A stretch of DNA of 64,000 nucleotides from Odontocerum albicorne (GCA_949825065.1 OX463841.1:21571381-21635380); one strand, 5' to 3'; shown: positions 10,600-22,271, counted from the stretch's first letter. Made by a program: numbers and translations. The notes: a model not told the origin generated them from the letters alone.

Positions 10600-11010
10600 A
10601 ACCTGAATGATCATCTTATCATATTTTGACTCTGTCCGGTTCGAGTATAAATGTCCGGTTCGAGTATTATATCATTTAAGAAACTAATCGTCTTTTCTGA
10701 CTAACAGAATTCCTGATCTTGCTCTAATCTTTCATTCGTATATTTCATTTGTTTTCCCATATCAAACTTTTCTATCACCATGACCAGAGCTCTCAGCATT
10801 AATTCTCAGATATTTCTCTTCGCATTTCTTCTATAATTTACTTACCAAATTCTGTAATTCATCATCATTCTTAGCATACAGCAATCTGCATACATTCCCA
10901 TTCGACATTTGTATACCACCCATTGACTTCTGTATTAACTCACACCTGAATCTATGTAAATATTAAACAACAAGGGTGACATAACACATCCTTGCATTAC
11001 TCCTTTTGAA
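10600..11010 (-). pseudogene. LINE reverse-transcriptase core fragment
   Basis: Minus strand: GVMQGCVMSPLLFNIYID (~10950-11003), the conserved RT block (QG-x-x-SP-x-LFN), followed by degenerate sequence where the YADD box should be (MYADCCMLR remnant), then MVIEKFDMGKQMKYTNERLEQ, the block that precedes the DYCYLG motif in related copies at 33960-34700. Two short copies of CCGGTTCGAGTAT sit at 10638 and 10653. Non-functional. Confidence 0.8.
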
Positions 11011-11129
11011 AAAATATTTAATTTACACTAAAATTGAATTTATTCAAATTGGTGTATTTTCAAGGGAAATTTTTCTTTTCGTTTTGTACTATTTAACATA
11101 TTCGAATTGGTTATTCGAAAATAATGAAG

Positions 11130-11290
11130 AGCGTGGCCGTGAGGCAATATTGTCTTTGATCATATTAATCGAACAACCGGGTTAAGCACCATCGGAAAAG
11201 ACACGAAGATCGCAGTTTGTCATTGCTAACACACATTGGTAACACTTCGGCACACGAATACTCGAGCACTCGGCGTGTGTAAATATTGTT
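11130..11290 (-). mobile_element. SINE-B body fragment
   Basis: Minus strand shows ATTAATATGATCAAAGACAA, preceded by TGTCTTTTCCGATGGTGC and the ACACGCCGAGTGCTCGAG region. It aligns in order with SINE-B bodies near 15700 and 57300, but loosely. Confidence 0.4.
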
Positions 11291-11699
11291 CCAGGGAGAT
11301 TTGATCATCACATCTTTGATAAAACGATTCATTCATTTATATACTATACCATGAATAATTCTATGAAAATAATATTTTTTAAGAATATCTTTGTAAAAGA
11401 ATTAATGAATTGAGATATTGCCAAATGTTATCAAGTAAATGTAAATATTTACGTTTCGGTATAATATCCCGTTCCTTTTGATTTCTGGTATCCTCTAAGT
11501 TATACTTATAAATTATAAGATAAATATCTGTGTTGCTTCATCAATTTTAAATCAATCAATATGGCTTATTACAGAACTATGGCGTAACTGTGAAAATTCG
11601 AAATTGCATGTCAAATCTTATACAGTACTTCTTGTATTCACTGTGCTGAAACAATATGAAGTTTTCTTCTGTGTCGTATATTCAATTCTGAGGAACGTG
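11291..11699. other. no gene seen
   Basis: AT-rich non-coding DNA. Confidence 0.4.
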
Positions 11700-11940
11700 A
11701 CTCAAACTGAGATTGCTGTAGGTTATGAACATTATTCTCCAATCCTCCATGCATTCTGTTTTCCGAAGAGCTTGTGGTATAGGCAGGCCCGTTGAATTCT
11801 TAACCTGGCTGTTTCAGCCTACCTCTGCTCCTGCGACCCTCTTTAATTCCAGCGACTATGAGTCTCTCGACTGCTATATTGGGAATCACGATGCTCAGTC
11901 ATGAGCTACACGACAGAATGACGATGATGATGAATCTCTC
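11700..11940 (-). pseudogene. LINE polyprotein C-terminal tail
   Basis: Minus strand: NIAVERLIVAGIKEGRRSRG, then after a frameshift QVKNSTGLPIPQALRKTECM, the very end of a non-LTR polyprotein (GRRSRGR ... W..Q.KN-TG ... A-x-R...). Frameshifted and truncated. Confidence 0.75.
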
Positions 11941-13004
11941 CATGCGCTATTTAAGCAAAATATCACCGGACTGAAGGTTGTGACGAGTACACAATCGTGA
12001 GAGCCTCTTTGAGATATTATCATAATCTTTTTAAAAAAAGAGCATAAAATATCAACTTTCAAAAAATTTGGAACATCAAAATACGCATAAAAATATACCA
12101 ATATTTCCGTCCCAATATAAAGTAATCCCTCAATTAATGCTGTCTCTTTAACGCCGTTAATTATGTACGAAATATTAAACGCATACTGGTCAGATAATAG
12201 AAACATCGTTTTATTTTACTGTAAGAGTGACAACAGTAACAATGAGAGAAATATCCAGTGAGAATGATTTTGAAGTGATGTAACAAATTTTTAGTTCTGT
12301 ATTTTTTTTCTTCGTATTAATAAATCGTATAGCTGTTATCGAAATGTGTTTTGTTAGTTATTGATAAACAGTTAGATCTATTGAAAAACATTTAAGTAAG
12401 AATAGAATATTTGAAAATATGTAAAAGATCACCTATTTTACATTGCATTAAATGACTTAACTTGCGCAGTTTTCATTTAATCAATATTTTTCATTTAAGA
12501 ATTATCCAATTAAACGGATGTATTACTGTGATCGTAATTGTTATGAACACAATGATGGAATGTCTGAAGGAAGATTTACCTCGATTTCATCTTGTATCAA
12601 CCGCGCATTTGCCACCACAAAAGCTAATGAAATAAGTTCATAGGCTGTTTTTGCTGAAGTCGCATATTTGAAGATTCAAAATAATGCCACTTTGTTCACT
12701 GTTTTTACACTCTTTTAGTTCAAAGTCTTGCTCAGTTTTGTCTGAATAAAGTTGACTTAATAGAGAGTGCCGGCAATGTTCTTCTCTTTGCAAAATACGA
12801 CACTGCATAGCGGTATATCTAAAAAATCTTGTATTCAAATTTAGTTCAATGTTACACATGATTAAACTTGAGTGAGATATTAAAAGTAAATTAGACAATG
12901 TATTTACTCTATGAGACTTGACTTATTTTATTTGTATACCACAATCATTTCTGACGAGAAGCATAAGTTTACCACAATGTGATATTGCGTTGTACAGTAC
13001 TGTA
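11941..13004. other. no gene seen
   Basis: About 1 kb of AT-rich DNA. Minus open frames of 103 codons (11895-12206) and 86 codons (12638-12898) show no family features, signal peptide or splice context, and I do not call them. Confidence 0.4.
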
Positions 13005-13190
13005 TTATACTTTCATTGTATACAATACAACCTGGCGCGTTTATTGTATGTTAACCAACCGACCAGAAAGGTGTTAAAAAATTATACCGCAACCCTTTTT
13101 AAACAATTTGGATACCAACGGAAATTGAACCCGCAGCTCCCGGATAAGAAGACAAGCAAGCAGATTATCAACTAATCCATGGACGTAGTT
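13005..13190 (-). mobile_element. SINE-A copy with head
   Basis: Minus strand head CCATGGATTAGTTGATAATC, a B-box-like GGTTCAATTTCC, then the body, ending AACGCGCCAGGTTGTATTG and TGTATACAATGAAAGTATAA. Complete in family order but diverged. Confidence 0.75.
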
Positions 13191-13434
13191 TGTTCTTAAG
13201 AAAAACAATAATACTCTTATGAACTTGTATGATATTCCTTTAAAACAACAACTGGTATAGAGCGATCGAAACAGCGCTTTAAAAAAATTAGGGCATCGAT
13301 GTTTCTTTTGTAGATAATATCCAAATTCTGACACCATATATAGCTTTCGTAGTTTTCTTTAGTCACCGAGAAACAATAAAATTATATTCTTTATAAATAA
13401 GATTGATGATAATGTTATTTACAAATGGAGATGG

Positions 13435-13805
13435 TATGGTATGGTGCAGAATATTCAGTGCACAAGAGAAGAAGTACCATGCAGCAGATATGAGGATGCT
13501 GAGTTGAATGGTAGATGTCATTCGTAGAGACAAAGAACGAAATTAGTATGTAAGAACAAGTCCATAAATGATAAACTGAGGGAGACCAGATTTTGGTGGT
13601 ACAGCCACATCGCTAGGAAACCCGTAAAGTATGTTGGCGGTTGTTGTTTGGGCTGAAGGTGGGCGGGAGAAGGTGAAGAGATCATCCAAGGAAAATATTA
13701 ATTGATGGTGTGGAGAAGAACATCGAAGGGTCGTGTTCACGACAAACATCTCTTGAGAGAGATGACTCAAAAAGTCAACTTCACGTAGTGGGATGGTGCT
13801 AGGAG
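13435..13805 (+). pseudogene. LINE reverse-transcriptase C-terminus
   Basis: Plus strand: MRMLSWMVDVIRRDKERN (with a stop in the WM region), INDKLRETRFWWYSHIARKP, then the G-rich EEIIQGKILIDGVEKNIEG and a WKE-like end. This matches the order MRMLRWM-CGVTR-DK-RN ... RG...L.WYGHV.RR in a second non-LTR family. Broken by several shifts. Confidence 0.75.
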
Positions 13806-14229
13806 GAAGAAGAATATTAATGACAATATCAGTATGATATTTTTATGCGTATTTTGATGTCCCATCAATAATATAATATTGTGTTCCACGGGTTCATGAT
13901 TGTGGAAATAGTGAATTCCAGAATCCAGTCCAGAATACGTAATGAGCGTGAAACGAACCTGCAAACGGAGCATCCCGTTTGCCGTCGGAAATTGGATGGT
14001 AAATTTCCAAAAGTACCCATAAATATCTTTTAATATCAACATTACAAAGGCGTGTTTCTACACATCGCTTCATTTCTGATTCTTTATTTATTAATACAGA
14101 CCGTTGAATATATTATAGTTACGGCTTTTTAAAGATAATTCAGCATGCGCTTCCTGCTGCGGAAGGGGAAAGAATTTGACAAAACAAACATGAACGCCAG
14201 ATCTGGGAGTGTGGTGGCATTTTGATCCG
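13806..14229. other. no gene seen
   Basis: A 91-codon minus open frame (13767-14042) overlaps the LINE antisense and shows no features. Confidence 0.4.
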
Positions 14230-14640
14230 ATAATATTATTTAATATTTTGGAGTACTCGCTACCTCTTTATTTATTTCTTTATTCATATAATCATCATCA
14301 TCTTCATTGTCAACCTGGGTAGATTCAATGCTGGATGAAGGTCTCTCCAAGTCGACTTCAAATAATTCGGTTTTTTGCTCATTAGTGCCATGTGATGCTG
14401 CCATGCTTCCTGATTTCATATATCCAGCGTACATTCGGTCTTTTTCTGGACCTCTTTATCATCTTGGGTATCACTGGATTATTTTGGATGTCCATCTGGA
14501 ATCTGACATTCCGGCTACGTGTCCTGCTCATTGCCACTTCATTTTCTTACACACCTTTATTACGTCTTCTAACTTTGTTTTGTTGCGAATTCAGTTTTGA
14601 TTGAGTTCATGTAAAAAATAGAAGCAATTTGATCTTTGCC
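14230..14640 (-). pseudogene. LINE polyprotein C-terminal tail
   Basis: Minus strand: KMKWQWAGHVAGMSDSRWTS (~14500-14560), then NVRWIYEIRKHGSITWH, then a TWRDLHPAL block. This is the WAGH(V/I)AR ... RW-x-x-(D/E)IRK-x-x-x-x-W end of a third non-LTR family, also seen at 28310-28590. Truncated, frameshifted. Confidence 0.8.
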
Positions 14641-14851
14641 ATAAACTTGAGCTTCTAATATAATTATATAAGATTTATCGTTTAGGCAGCGCTTTAATTT
14701 GACCAGTTTTAAATCTAGAACTAGCTGCGATGCATCGGTGATCAAAGTTAGGTTTGGCAGGTGGCCTTGAAGTTATTAAGTATGTATGCATTGCCAAGAT
14801 AGCCATATACCTGATACGAGTGTCGATAAAAAATAGCAATTTTTTTTCAAT

Positions 14852-15456
14852 TTCGAGGGCTGTTTGTTTTGATTGAGCCCATCTTTTACCCTTACATTGG
14901 TGATACTGTGTGATATAAATTTAAAATTTCAGCCATATTGGATGGACTGTTAGTGTTTGACAAGTAAGTATTTATAGCGTTTTTTGGCACGTTTGCGATT
15001 TTTCATTTTAAAACAATTGGACAAAGATGTTTTTGCAATCCGATGAAAACGATCAGAATTGTGGACAAACAACTCCTGGATTTTGTACCACGATAATGCA
15101 CCGGCTCACACTTTACTGCTTATTCGTGAATTTTTGGCCCAACCCATCACTGTCGTGATGCCGCAGTCACCGTTATGGTCTCTTGCGACTTTTTTCTGTT
15201 CCCGAAGATGAAGAGGACATTTAAAGGACAACGTTTTGCAACCATATAAGAGATAAAAGCAAAATTGCTGGGTGAGCTAAAGGCTATCTCAAAAAGTGCA
15301 TTCCACAAATATTTTGCGGATTGGAAAAAAACGTTGCTAAAAGTGTATTTTATCCTATGGGGACTACTTTGAAGGGAGTTAACATTAATATTAAGGATTA
15401 CATAAATATTTTTCATAAAAATGAAAATTCTCATTATTTCTTTATCAAACCTCGTA
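14852..15456 (+). mobile_element. second mariner element, decayed, with ends
   Basis: Catalytic-domain remnant in three frames. WILYHDNAPAHTLLLIREFL (~15075-15135) contains the second catalytic Asp; SCDFFLFPKMKRTFKGQRFA (approximate, across a shift, 15175-15240) contains the third; then LLGELKAISKSAFHKYFADW (~15270-15330) and a normal mariner end YFEGVNINI-like. The left flank TTCGAGGGCTGTTTGTTTTG (14852) and the right end TTTATCAAACCTCGTA (15441-15456) look like inverted termini. The D1 region and most of the N-terminus are gone; about 600 bp, so internally deleted. A different subfamily from the mariner at 41-739. Confidence 0.75.
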
Positions 15457-15464
15457 CGTAAGTG

Positions 15465-15810
15465 ATGACCGTCATGCCCTAGTTGGTAAAATGCTGGTGT
15501 TATATCCGGGGTTTCGGGTTCAATTCCCCATGGTACCAAAAAAATGGTATCAGTTTTAAAATGGTAACAATACTCGCATACCCAAGATGTATGCAAGTGA
15601 TGTTATCCGTCCATCTGCATTAGTATATCAAACACATGCGATAGCGAAGACTGAGTTACTTGCCAACTTCAACGGTTCTTATTTCGAAGGCTCGATTACC
15701 GTGGGCAAAGACAATATTGTCTCTCGGCCACGCTTTTAAACATGTCCGCAACATCGATTCGGATAAATTAAGGAGCACCTCTCTAATGAACCAACTTAGA
15801 TACAGAAATG
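15465..15810 (+). mobile_element. SINE-B copy
   Basis: tRNA-like head with A-box-like GCCCTAGTTGGTAAAATGC and B-box GGGTTCAATTCCCC, then ATGGTACCAAAA, the AACAATACTCGCATAC block, GGTTCTTATTTCGAAGGCTC and ACAATATTGTCTCTCGGCCA in family order. It sits 9 bp from the mariner right end. Confidence 0.8.
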
Positions 15811-16449
15811 AATTATTTAGATTTATTGTTGCTGGTTAATATTTTTTTTCAAAAACTGATTTAAAACGACCTTAACATATATAGTACAAAAGAGGTACCT
15901 TTCGGTAGGTATAGTACCATACAGTAGTGGGAAAAAATAAATTCTACCTCTCATTCTCAGCAAATAATGAAAATGAATCCAAACACAAAGAGAACCAAAA
16001 AATATGTTTTTTTTAAATATCAAATTAGTTCCATTAATGAAAAACAGTCAAAGCGTAACAGCCTAGATTTTTCTATAAAATTTACTTGTCATTAGTAATA
16101 AGGGGAAATTGCCCTCGTACAAACCTTTTGATTTTAATCTAAACATTAGCTGTCTTTTTAGTAGGTTGTTACTATTTACGGTATTTCCTGCTTTGATGAT
16201 TTGATACATTTCGGCAATGTGCACCTACTGTAGTCACGCTTGGTAGGAACAATGATGCTCGAGGCCTGAGGTCTGAGGCCTTGTAACGCGAGATATTTGA
16301 CATTGTTAGCTTTACACGTTATTCTGGAGTCAATTGAAATGAAGTTGGGAATTCGGATGCTGTTTTCACTACATCAATTAATAAAATATATACAATAATA
16401 AAATTACATCTAATTTAAAATAACTGTTACTTTATTTATGACCAAAAAT
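15811..16449. other. no gene seen
   Basis: AT-rich left flank of the satellite; no coding features. Confidence 0.45.
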
Positions 16450-17973
16450 AAATATACTCTCATAACACGACATATCCCGAGGATCACATCGGCAGTAGAT
16501 TTATAGGTATGCGCAGTGCACAAATACGTAGGGTCCTAAATGAACAAGGGACCCCTAAATATACTCTCATAACACGACATATCCCGAGGATCACATCGGC
16601 AGTAGATTTATAGGTATGCGCAGTGCACAAATACGTAGGGTCCTAAATGATCACATCGGCAGTAGATTTATAGGTATGCGCAGTGCACAAATACGTAGGG
16701 TCCTAAATGATCACATCGGCAGTAGATTTATAGGTATGCGCAGTGCACAAATACGTAGGGTCCTAAATTAACAAGGGACCCCTAAATATACTCTCATAAC
16801 ACGACATATCCCGAGGATCACATCGGCAGTAGATTTATAGGTATGCGCAGTGCACAAATACGTAGGGTCCTAAATGAACAAGGGACCCCTAAATATACTC
16901 TCATAACACGACATATCCCGAGGATCACATCGGCAGTAGATTTATAGGTATGCGCAGTGCACAAATACGTAGGGTCCTAAATGATCACATCGGCAGTAGA
17001 TTTATAGGTATGCGCAGTGCACAAATACGTAGGGTCCTAAATGATCACATCGGCAGTAGATTTATAGGTATGCGCAGTGCACAAATACGTAGGGTCCTAA
17101 ATTAACAAGGGACCCCTAAATATACTCTCATAACACGACATATCCCGAGGATCACATCGGCAGTAGATTTATAGGTATGCGCAGTGCACAAATACGTAGG
17201 GTCCTAAATGAACAAGGGACCCCTAAATATACTCTCATAACACGACATATCCCGAGGATCACATCGGCAGTAGATTTATAGGTATGCGCAGTGCACAAAT
17301 ACGTAGGGTCCTAAATGAACAAGGGACCCCTAAATATACTCTCATAACACGACATATCCCGAGGATCACGATCACATCGGCAGTAGATTTATAGGTATGC
17401 GCAGTGCACAAATACGTAGGGTCCTAAATGAACAAGGGACCCCTAAATATACTCTCATAACACGACATATCCCGAGGATCACATCGGCAGTAGATTTATA
17501 GGTATGCGCAGTGCACAAATACGTAGGGTCCTAAATGATCACATCGGCAGTAGATTTATAGGTATGCGCAGTGCACAAATACGTAGGGTCCTAAAATCAC
17601 ATCGGCAGTAGATCTATAGGTATGCGCAGTGCACAAATACGTAGGGTCCTAAATGATCACATCGGCAGTAGATTTATAGGTATGCGCAGTGCACAAATAC
17701 GTAGGGTCCTAAATGATCACATCGGCAGTAGATTTATAGGTATGCGCAGTGCACAAATACGTAGGGTCCTAAATGATCACATCGGCAGTAGATTTATAGG
17801 TATGCGCAGTGCACAAATACGTAGGGTCCTAAATGATCACATCGGCAGTAGATTTATAGGTATGCGCAGTGCACAAATACGTAGGGTCCTAAATGATCAC
17901 ATCGGCAGTAGATTTATAGGTATGCGCAGTGCACAAATACGTAGGGTCCTAAATTAACAAGGGACCCCTAAAT
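16450..17973 (+). repeat. compound satellite, 60-bp A and 47-bp B units
   Basis: Nineteen copies of a 60-bp unit A (first at 16482-16541, starting GATCACATCGGCAGTAGATT) and seven complete plus two partial copies of a 47-bp unit B (first complete at 16542-16588, starting GAACAAGGGACCCCTAAATA). The order is A B AAA B A B AAA B A B A B A B, then a run of eight A. Unit starts at 16482, 16816 and 17150 are exactly 334 bp apart, giving a higher-order repeat of four A plus two B. Copies are almost identical: B begins with t instead of g at 16769, 17103 and 17955; an extra GATCAC lies at 17364-17369; a 1-2 base loss occurs near 17595; one T-to-C change falls near 17613. Because 60 is divisible by 3, a spurious open frame runs through 17622-17957. 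Confidence 0.97.
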
Positions 17974-18533
17974 TATAATATAGCAACTATTTATGAACAT
18001 GTTTGAGTATCAGGTTGTGAGCTTAACTGCAATACAAGCATCATGAAGCAAGAATAATTGCAGTGAGAAGACCTAAAGTTTCAAATTTTTATTTTTCTCG
18101 ATACATCTGTATACTATGTAGGGCTCTCAGCACAGTTAGGTGTGGAATAAATAGATGTTGTTTAACTTGTATCAATATTTATTCCTAAAAAAGACCTTCC
18201 ACTTGTGACTGTTTTTCTGTCTTGGAGTTACTAAGATTTTTATTCACGTAAAACATATTGAAAGAGGCTCCTTAAAATATATGCTTACAGGACTCGATGA
18301 GATGAATTCGCTACTGGATCGCCAAGAATTTTTTTTTTACTTTTATAAGGTTTATGTAATGCGACTCTTTATATTGACGTATAACTCCCATAACATGGTG
18401 AGAATGTCTGGCCTAGATTACCTTTTTTTTCAGCCTAAATATTGATTATTATTTGAATGATAATAGTATCGAGATGCTAGGATTTATTTTAACAATGAGC
18501 TTATCAAACTGTAACAAAAACAGTTGCAAATTT
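17974..18533. other. no gene seen
   Basis: Unique AT-rich DNA to the right of the satellite. Confidence 0.45.
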
Positions 18534-19420
18534 AATTTTTATTTTATTTTACATTTGATGTAAGTTTAATCCAATTAAATCAAACACAATACATAAATCA
18601 GGAATAAAAATAATGTATATAAAAATCTAAATATAACAACGATTTCTCATGCTTACCTAAGGCAAAGTTTATTAATGAGCTCAATCCTCAATTTATTTAT
18701 TACAATATACTGTATTTTTTCGACTGTTAAAAATATATCATAAAAATTACAATAGTAACATTTTAAACTAAAATGAAAAGTGCGCATGAATACATAATCA
18801 ACATGTTGCAAAATGTATAAATATTAGCATGACTCATACACAAAATATATCAGAAAGGAGTACGTACATTCATACTACAAACCATATGATATAATATAAA
18901 CACATTGCAGGCCTAGGTATGGAATATATCAATATTGGAAAATTCGTTCAACACGGTGATTCCGTGCGCGAGCGGTAACGCTATTAAAAGTTCCGTTCGT
19001 GAATACGGTACTGAAAACATACTTACATAATTTATGATTCTATGGCGTTTTGGTAAAGAGGTACAAGTCATCAATTACTTATTTGTCAGTTTGAAGTTTT
19101 GCAGCACTTGTATTCCTGAAATACAGACCTCAGGCAAAATTTAATGGTAAACTTTGAATACATAAATTATTTATGTATTCAAAGTTTATCTTTAAAATTT
19201 ACCTGAGGTCTGTATTTCAGGAATACAAGTGTTGTAAAACTTCAAACTGACAAATAAGTAATTGATGACTTGTACCTCTTTACCAAAATGACATTGGATT
19301 GTCAGGTGTATAAAACTAAAGTTTGTCAATCAACAATGGGGTCATTAATTTACTTGTTGGTAATTTGTGTGTGTAACATCCAAGCAACCATATAAAAAAT
19401 GTGGGACAGAGTCATTGGTC
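18534..19420 (-). pseudogene. LINE 3' end, split by a palindrome
   Basis: The same element tail as 50478-50880. Minus strand gives a VPYSRTELLIA...PLAHGIT.LNEFSNIDIFH-like reading (~18940-19040), the C-terminal signature of jockey/CR1-type polyproteins (VP..RT......P..R....N), followed by a non-coding 3' end finishing in AAAATAAAAT. The coding tail is interrupted at 19048-19288 by a fold-back insertion and resumes at 19289, where ATCAACAATGGGGTCATTAA matches ATCAACAAGGAGTTCGTAA in the other copy. Confidence 0.75.
19048..19288. repeat. 241-bp near-perfect palindrome (fold-back element)
   Basis: Two 120-bp arms, 19048-19167 and 19169-19288, about one central base (19168). By direct comparison I count 6 mismatches and no indels (about 95% identity). 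Ends are TTTTGGTAAAGAGG / CCTCTTTACCAAAA. It interrupts a LINE tail, so it is an insertion relative to the copy at 50478-50880. Confidence 0.9.
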
Positions 19421-20389
19421 AAGTTCACATTCCATTTTAACAGGTGTCGCAGAAATCTCTTTTGGACTCACTCAACTATCAAAGAGTTTTGAATTAATCT
19501 TGGATTCCGTATGATTGAGCCGCACTCTCATCTACTGAGAACCACTGAATTATAAAGAAATATCATAACATTGCAACCACTAAATGCCTTAATGACTCAT
19601 ATTACAAATATCAGAATTTTATTGGCAGGTAAACACATACTCTCAATATGAGAACCAAATCATGTCAGCCAACACAGTTGTCCAGTTTTGATAAACGAAA
19701 ATGCCACGGAAAAAATATACACATATTTCGATCACTATATTTAAGAATTAAAAGTTCAAGAAATTTACTATTGCGGTGCATTGTTCCAGGTGATTAACAT
19801 TGTCACCAGAATCACTGCAAATAATTACATTTTATAAATTCTTACCTTTTGATGGTTCTCGTGTAGCTCTTTTTATGTACATATCAAACTTCAGTAATTT
19901 AATCGCAATCAATGAGTACTCGTGTAATTATAATAATAATAACCTAGATCTATTGGCAATGCTCTGAAGAGTTTCCGAAATAAAAAAAAATCTTTAATCT
20001 AAAACAGATGTCGCCCAAATAGATATTAATTTAGAGTTTTGATTTGCAATAACATACGAGTATACTATATCACACTATTGTCCCTTTTGTCAATAAAATT
20101 ATGCGCGCGTTGTAATAATTCAATTATAAAATTAAAACAATTTCTCTTAATTCACGTCTCGATGTAACATCGAATGAATAATTGTCGTGAAAGATTTTAT
20201 TGCCTTGGAAATTCAGCTGTCAGTTGATGTTTCGGGGTGATATTGATATGTTTAATGCGGTCTTTCAGCAAACGTATTTCAACTTTTTTGGGAATACATG
20301 CATACATTTTTCGTTTGTTTATAATATAACAGCTCACAAACTATTGAAAAACTTTCAAGTTGTGGATGGCACGGGTTGATCCTCTAGTT
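19421..20389. other. no gene seen
   Basis: About 1 kb of non-coding AT-rich sequence. Confidence 0.4.
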
Positions 20390-21470
20390 CAACGGTCTGC
20401 AAACTATGGTACGCGTACGACTTGTGGCTCGCGAGCCCCAGTCTAGTGGTATTCAAGTAAGTAAGCGTCAAAATACTGAAGTTCCATGAAACTTTACTTG
20501 AACATGTTAAAGCTGGCTTCCACCAATGATATTTATCGAGGTATCCTAGGGTTTCTTAGTTAAATGAATAAAATGCGTTGCACCACATTTGTTCCACTAA
20601 CCTGAGTACGCCTACATTATATATGTAGTTGTCGACTTGGTCAGGTTAGCGTGGTGGTTATTCGGTTAAACAATATCAATTTGTCATCTTGTAGTCGTGA
20701 CAGCGCGTATTTTTTGTAAACATCGATGAAATATTTAATATGAGAAATATTCAATTTTGAAATTGTGGGATTGAATTCGTCCAACTTTTAGAATCGTAGA
20801 AATAAAATGCATCCATTCGATAGTACGAGATATTACAATTTAGTTTTTGAAACCAAAACTTAGTTCGAATTCAAAGCTCTTTTGAAATCCTCTGAAAATA
20901 TTAGCCCAAAATAGTGTATGTTTTGAGGGAGAGATTTATTTTGAAGAAAAATATCAAAAACGAGACATGATAATTTGGTAAGCGCTTATATCATAGATTT
21001 AATTCTTAAATTATGCAAATAATGTGTATTATTAATAATGTGTAGATTTAATTCTTAAATTATGCAAATAATAGGTATTATTTCCTATATTTATTCGTTA
21101 ATTTTTGTTGTACACGTAAACTTACAAAAATCAAATTCTAAGGACTGTTCATTACACAATATATCAATAGGCTAGATACCTATATTATGAACATTTGCTT
21201 ATGAAAGGGCAGGGGGCGGAATAGGAGGCCGATAAGCGTACTGGTAGTACGCCACTTTTTGTAACTTTCGAGAGGACAAATAATTGAATGTGTTTATTAT
21301 TAAGGGAATAAATATTAATAAGTTGATTTCTTCACATATTAATTCAGGAATTAGAGGATACTCTAAAAATGGATCTTATTAATAAAATAATAAATTTATA
21401 ATAAAAAATAGAATATTCTATATAAATGAGGTATGAGGTGGTATAGTACGAAAAAGTTTGCGAACCCCTG
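20390..21470. mobile_element. non-autonomous hAT-like element
   Basis: Left end CAACGGTCTGCAAACTATGG and right end (inverted) CAGGGGTTCGCAAACTTTTT are typical hAT termini. Flanks 20382-20389 (CTCTAGTT) and 21471-21478 (GTCTATAT) agree at 5 of 8 positions, a possible decayed target duplication. The interior has no transposase, only a 49-bp tandem duplication (units starting 20994 and 21043). Confidence 0.6.
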
Positions 21471-21893
21471 GTCTATATATTCAAATTTATGCACAGTAAG
21501 TGATGCTAGGAATATGATTCTGAAGTAAGTTAAGGCTACATGCAACATTTATAACATATTTCTCCATTCTAATGTTTACTATTGTATGAAAAGTAGAGTA
21601 TTGATTTGAAACTTACATTAAGGGTGGATAATAACTAGGCTTGCAAATCGTTCACGTAATTTATACCCATAAGTTGCAACAGGTTGCTATAATGAATAAT
21701 ATCGTTGAGAAATGAAGCATTACAATATTTGAAATTTTATTCACTTCCTTACCGGATAGATGTTTCAACTTGAAAAAAAAATGTCATCAATATTGGAAAA
21801 ATACCTACTCGTAATTCAACCAAAAAGTAAACTAAAATTATTGAGCAATTTTTTTGGTATGATATTATTGGGTCATAACATATATGAGGCTCA
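21471..21893. other. no gene seen
   Basis: Spacer between the hAT-like element and the next transposon. Confidence 0.4.
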
Positions 21894-22060
21894 TGGCGTG
21901 TTCTCACGGTTCAAGTTTAGTTGACCGATAAAAGTTGATCAACTAAAGTTGAATGAAATTTGACGTGAGAACCTTTGTTTTAATAAAGTTGATCAACTTT
22001 TTAGTTGATCAACTAAAAGTTGACCCAGTCAAACTTTATCGTTCAAGTGTCGCCATTTGC
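21894..22060 (+). repeat. left terminal inverted repeat
   Basis: About 165 bp. Contains AGTTGACCGATAAAAGTTGA, palindromic (A)GTTGATCAAC(T) motifs near 21934, 21988 and 22003, and the inner block GACCCAGTCAAACTTTATCG, which recurs inverted at the right end. The repeated palindrome is a plausible transposase-binding site. Confidence 0.8.
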
Positions 22061-22091
22061 TTTCAAGTTGAAACTATTCAGTTAATTAAAA

Positions 22092-22271
22092 ATGGCGTCG
22101 AAAGCAGTTGTGTGTGAAGTTGTGCAGACAATAACTATTTTGTTAAAAGAAGAACTAAAAACAATTTTATTTAACATAAGCAAAAATCGTAAGAAACGTC
22201 GTTTTGAAAATAACATTTATAATTCCAACATTGAGTATTTTAAAGCACTTTATAGAGATGATAATATTTAA
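22092..22271 (+). CDS. 59-residue basic ORF inside transposon
   Basis: An uninterrupted ATG-to-TAA frame starting just inside the left inverted repeat: MASKAVVCEVVQTITILLKE at the start, then a basic run SKNRKKRRFENN around residues 30-41, ending KALYRDDNI. The L-x-x-x-(R/K)KKRRF...L..DD pattern recalls the N-terminus of PIF/Harbinger nucleases before their catalytic domain, but the similarity is short and from memory. It may be the first exon of the downstream transposase, a DNA-binding accessory, or chance. Notable because it is intact while the main gene is riddled with shifts. Confidence 0.4.
   Translation: MASKAVVCEVVQTITILLKEELKTILFNISKNRKKRRFENNIYNSNIEYFKALYRDDNI

Noticed and set aside
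14392..14604. Hydrophobic plus-strand ORF that looks like a membrane protein
   Set aside because: Antisense to a LINE tail (WAGHVAG ... RWIYEIRK).
17622..17957. 111-codon open frame with a 20-residue repeat
   Set aside because: Lies wholly inside the satellite; the 60-bp period is a multiple of 3, so an open frame propagates automatically.
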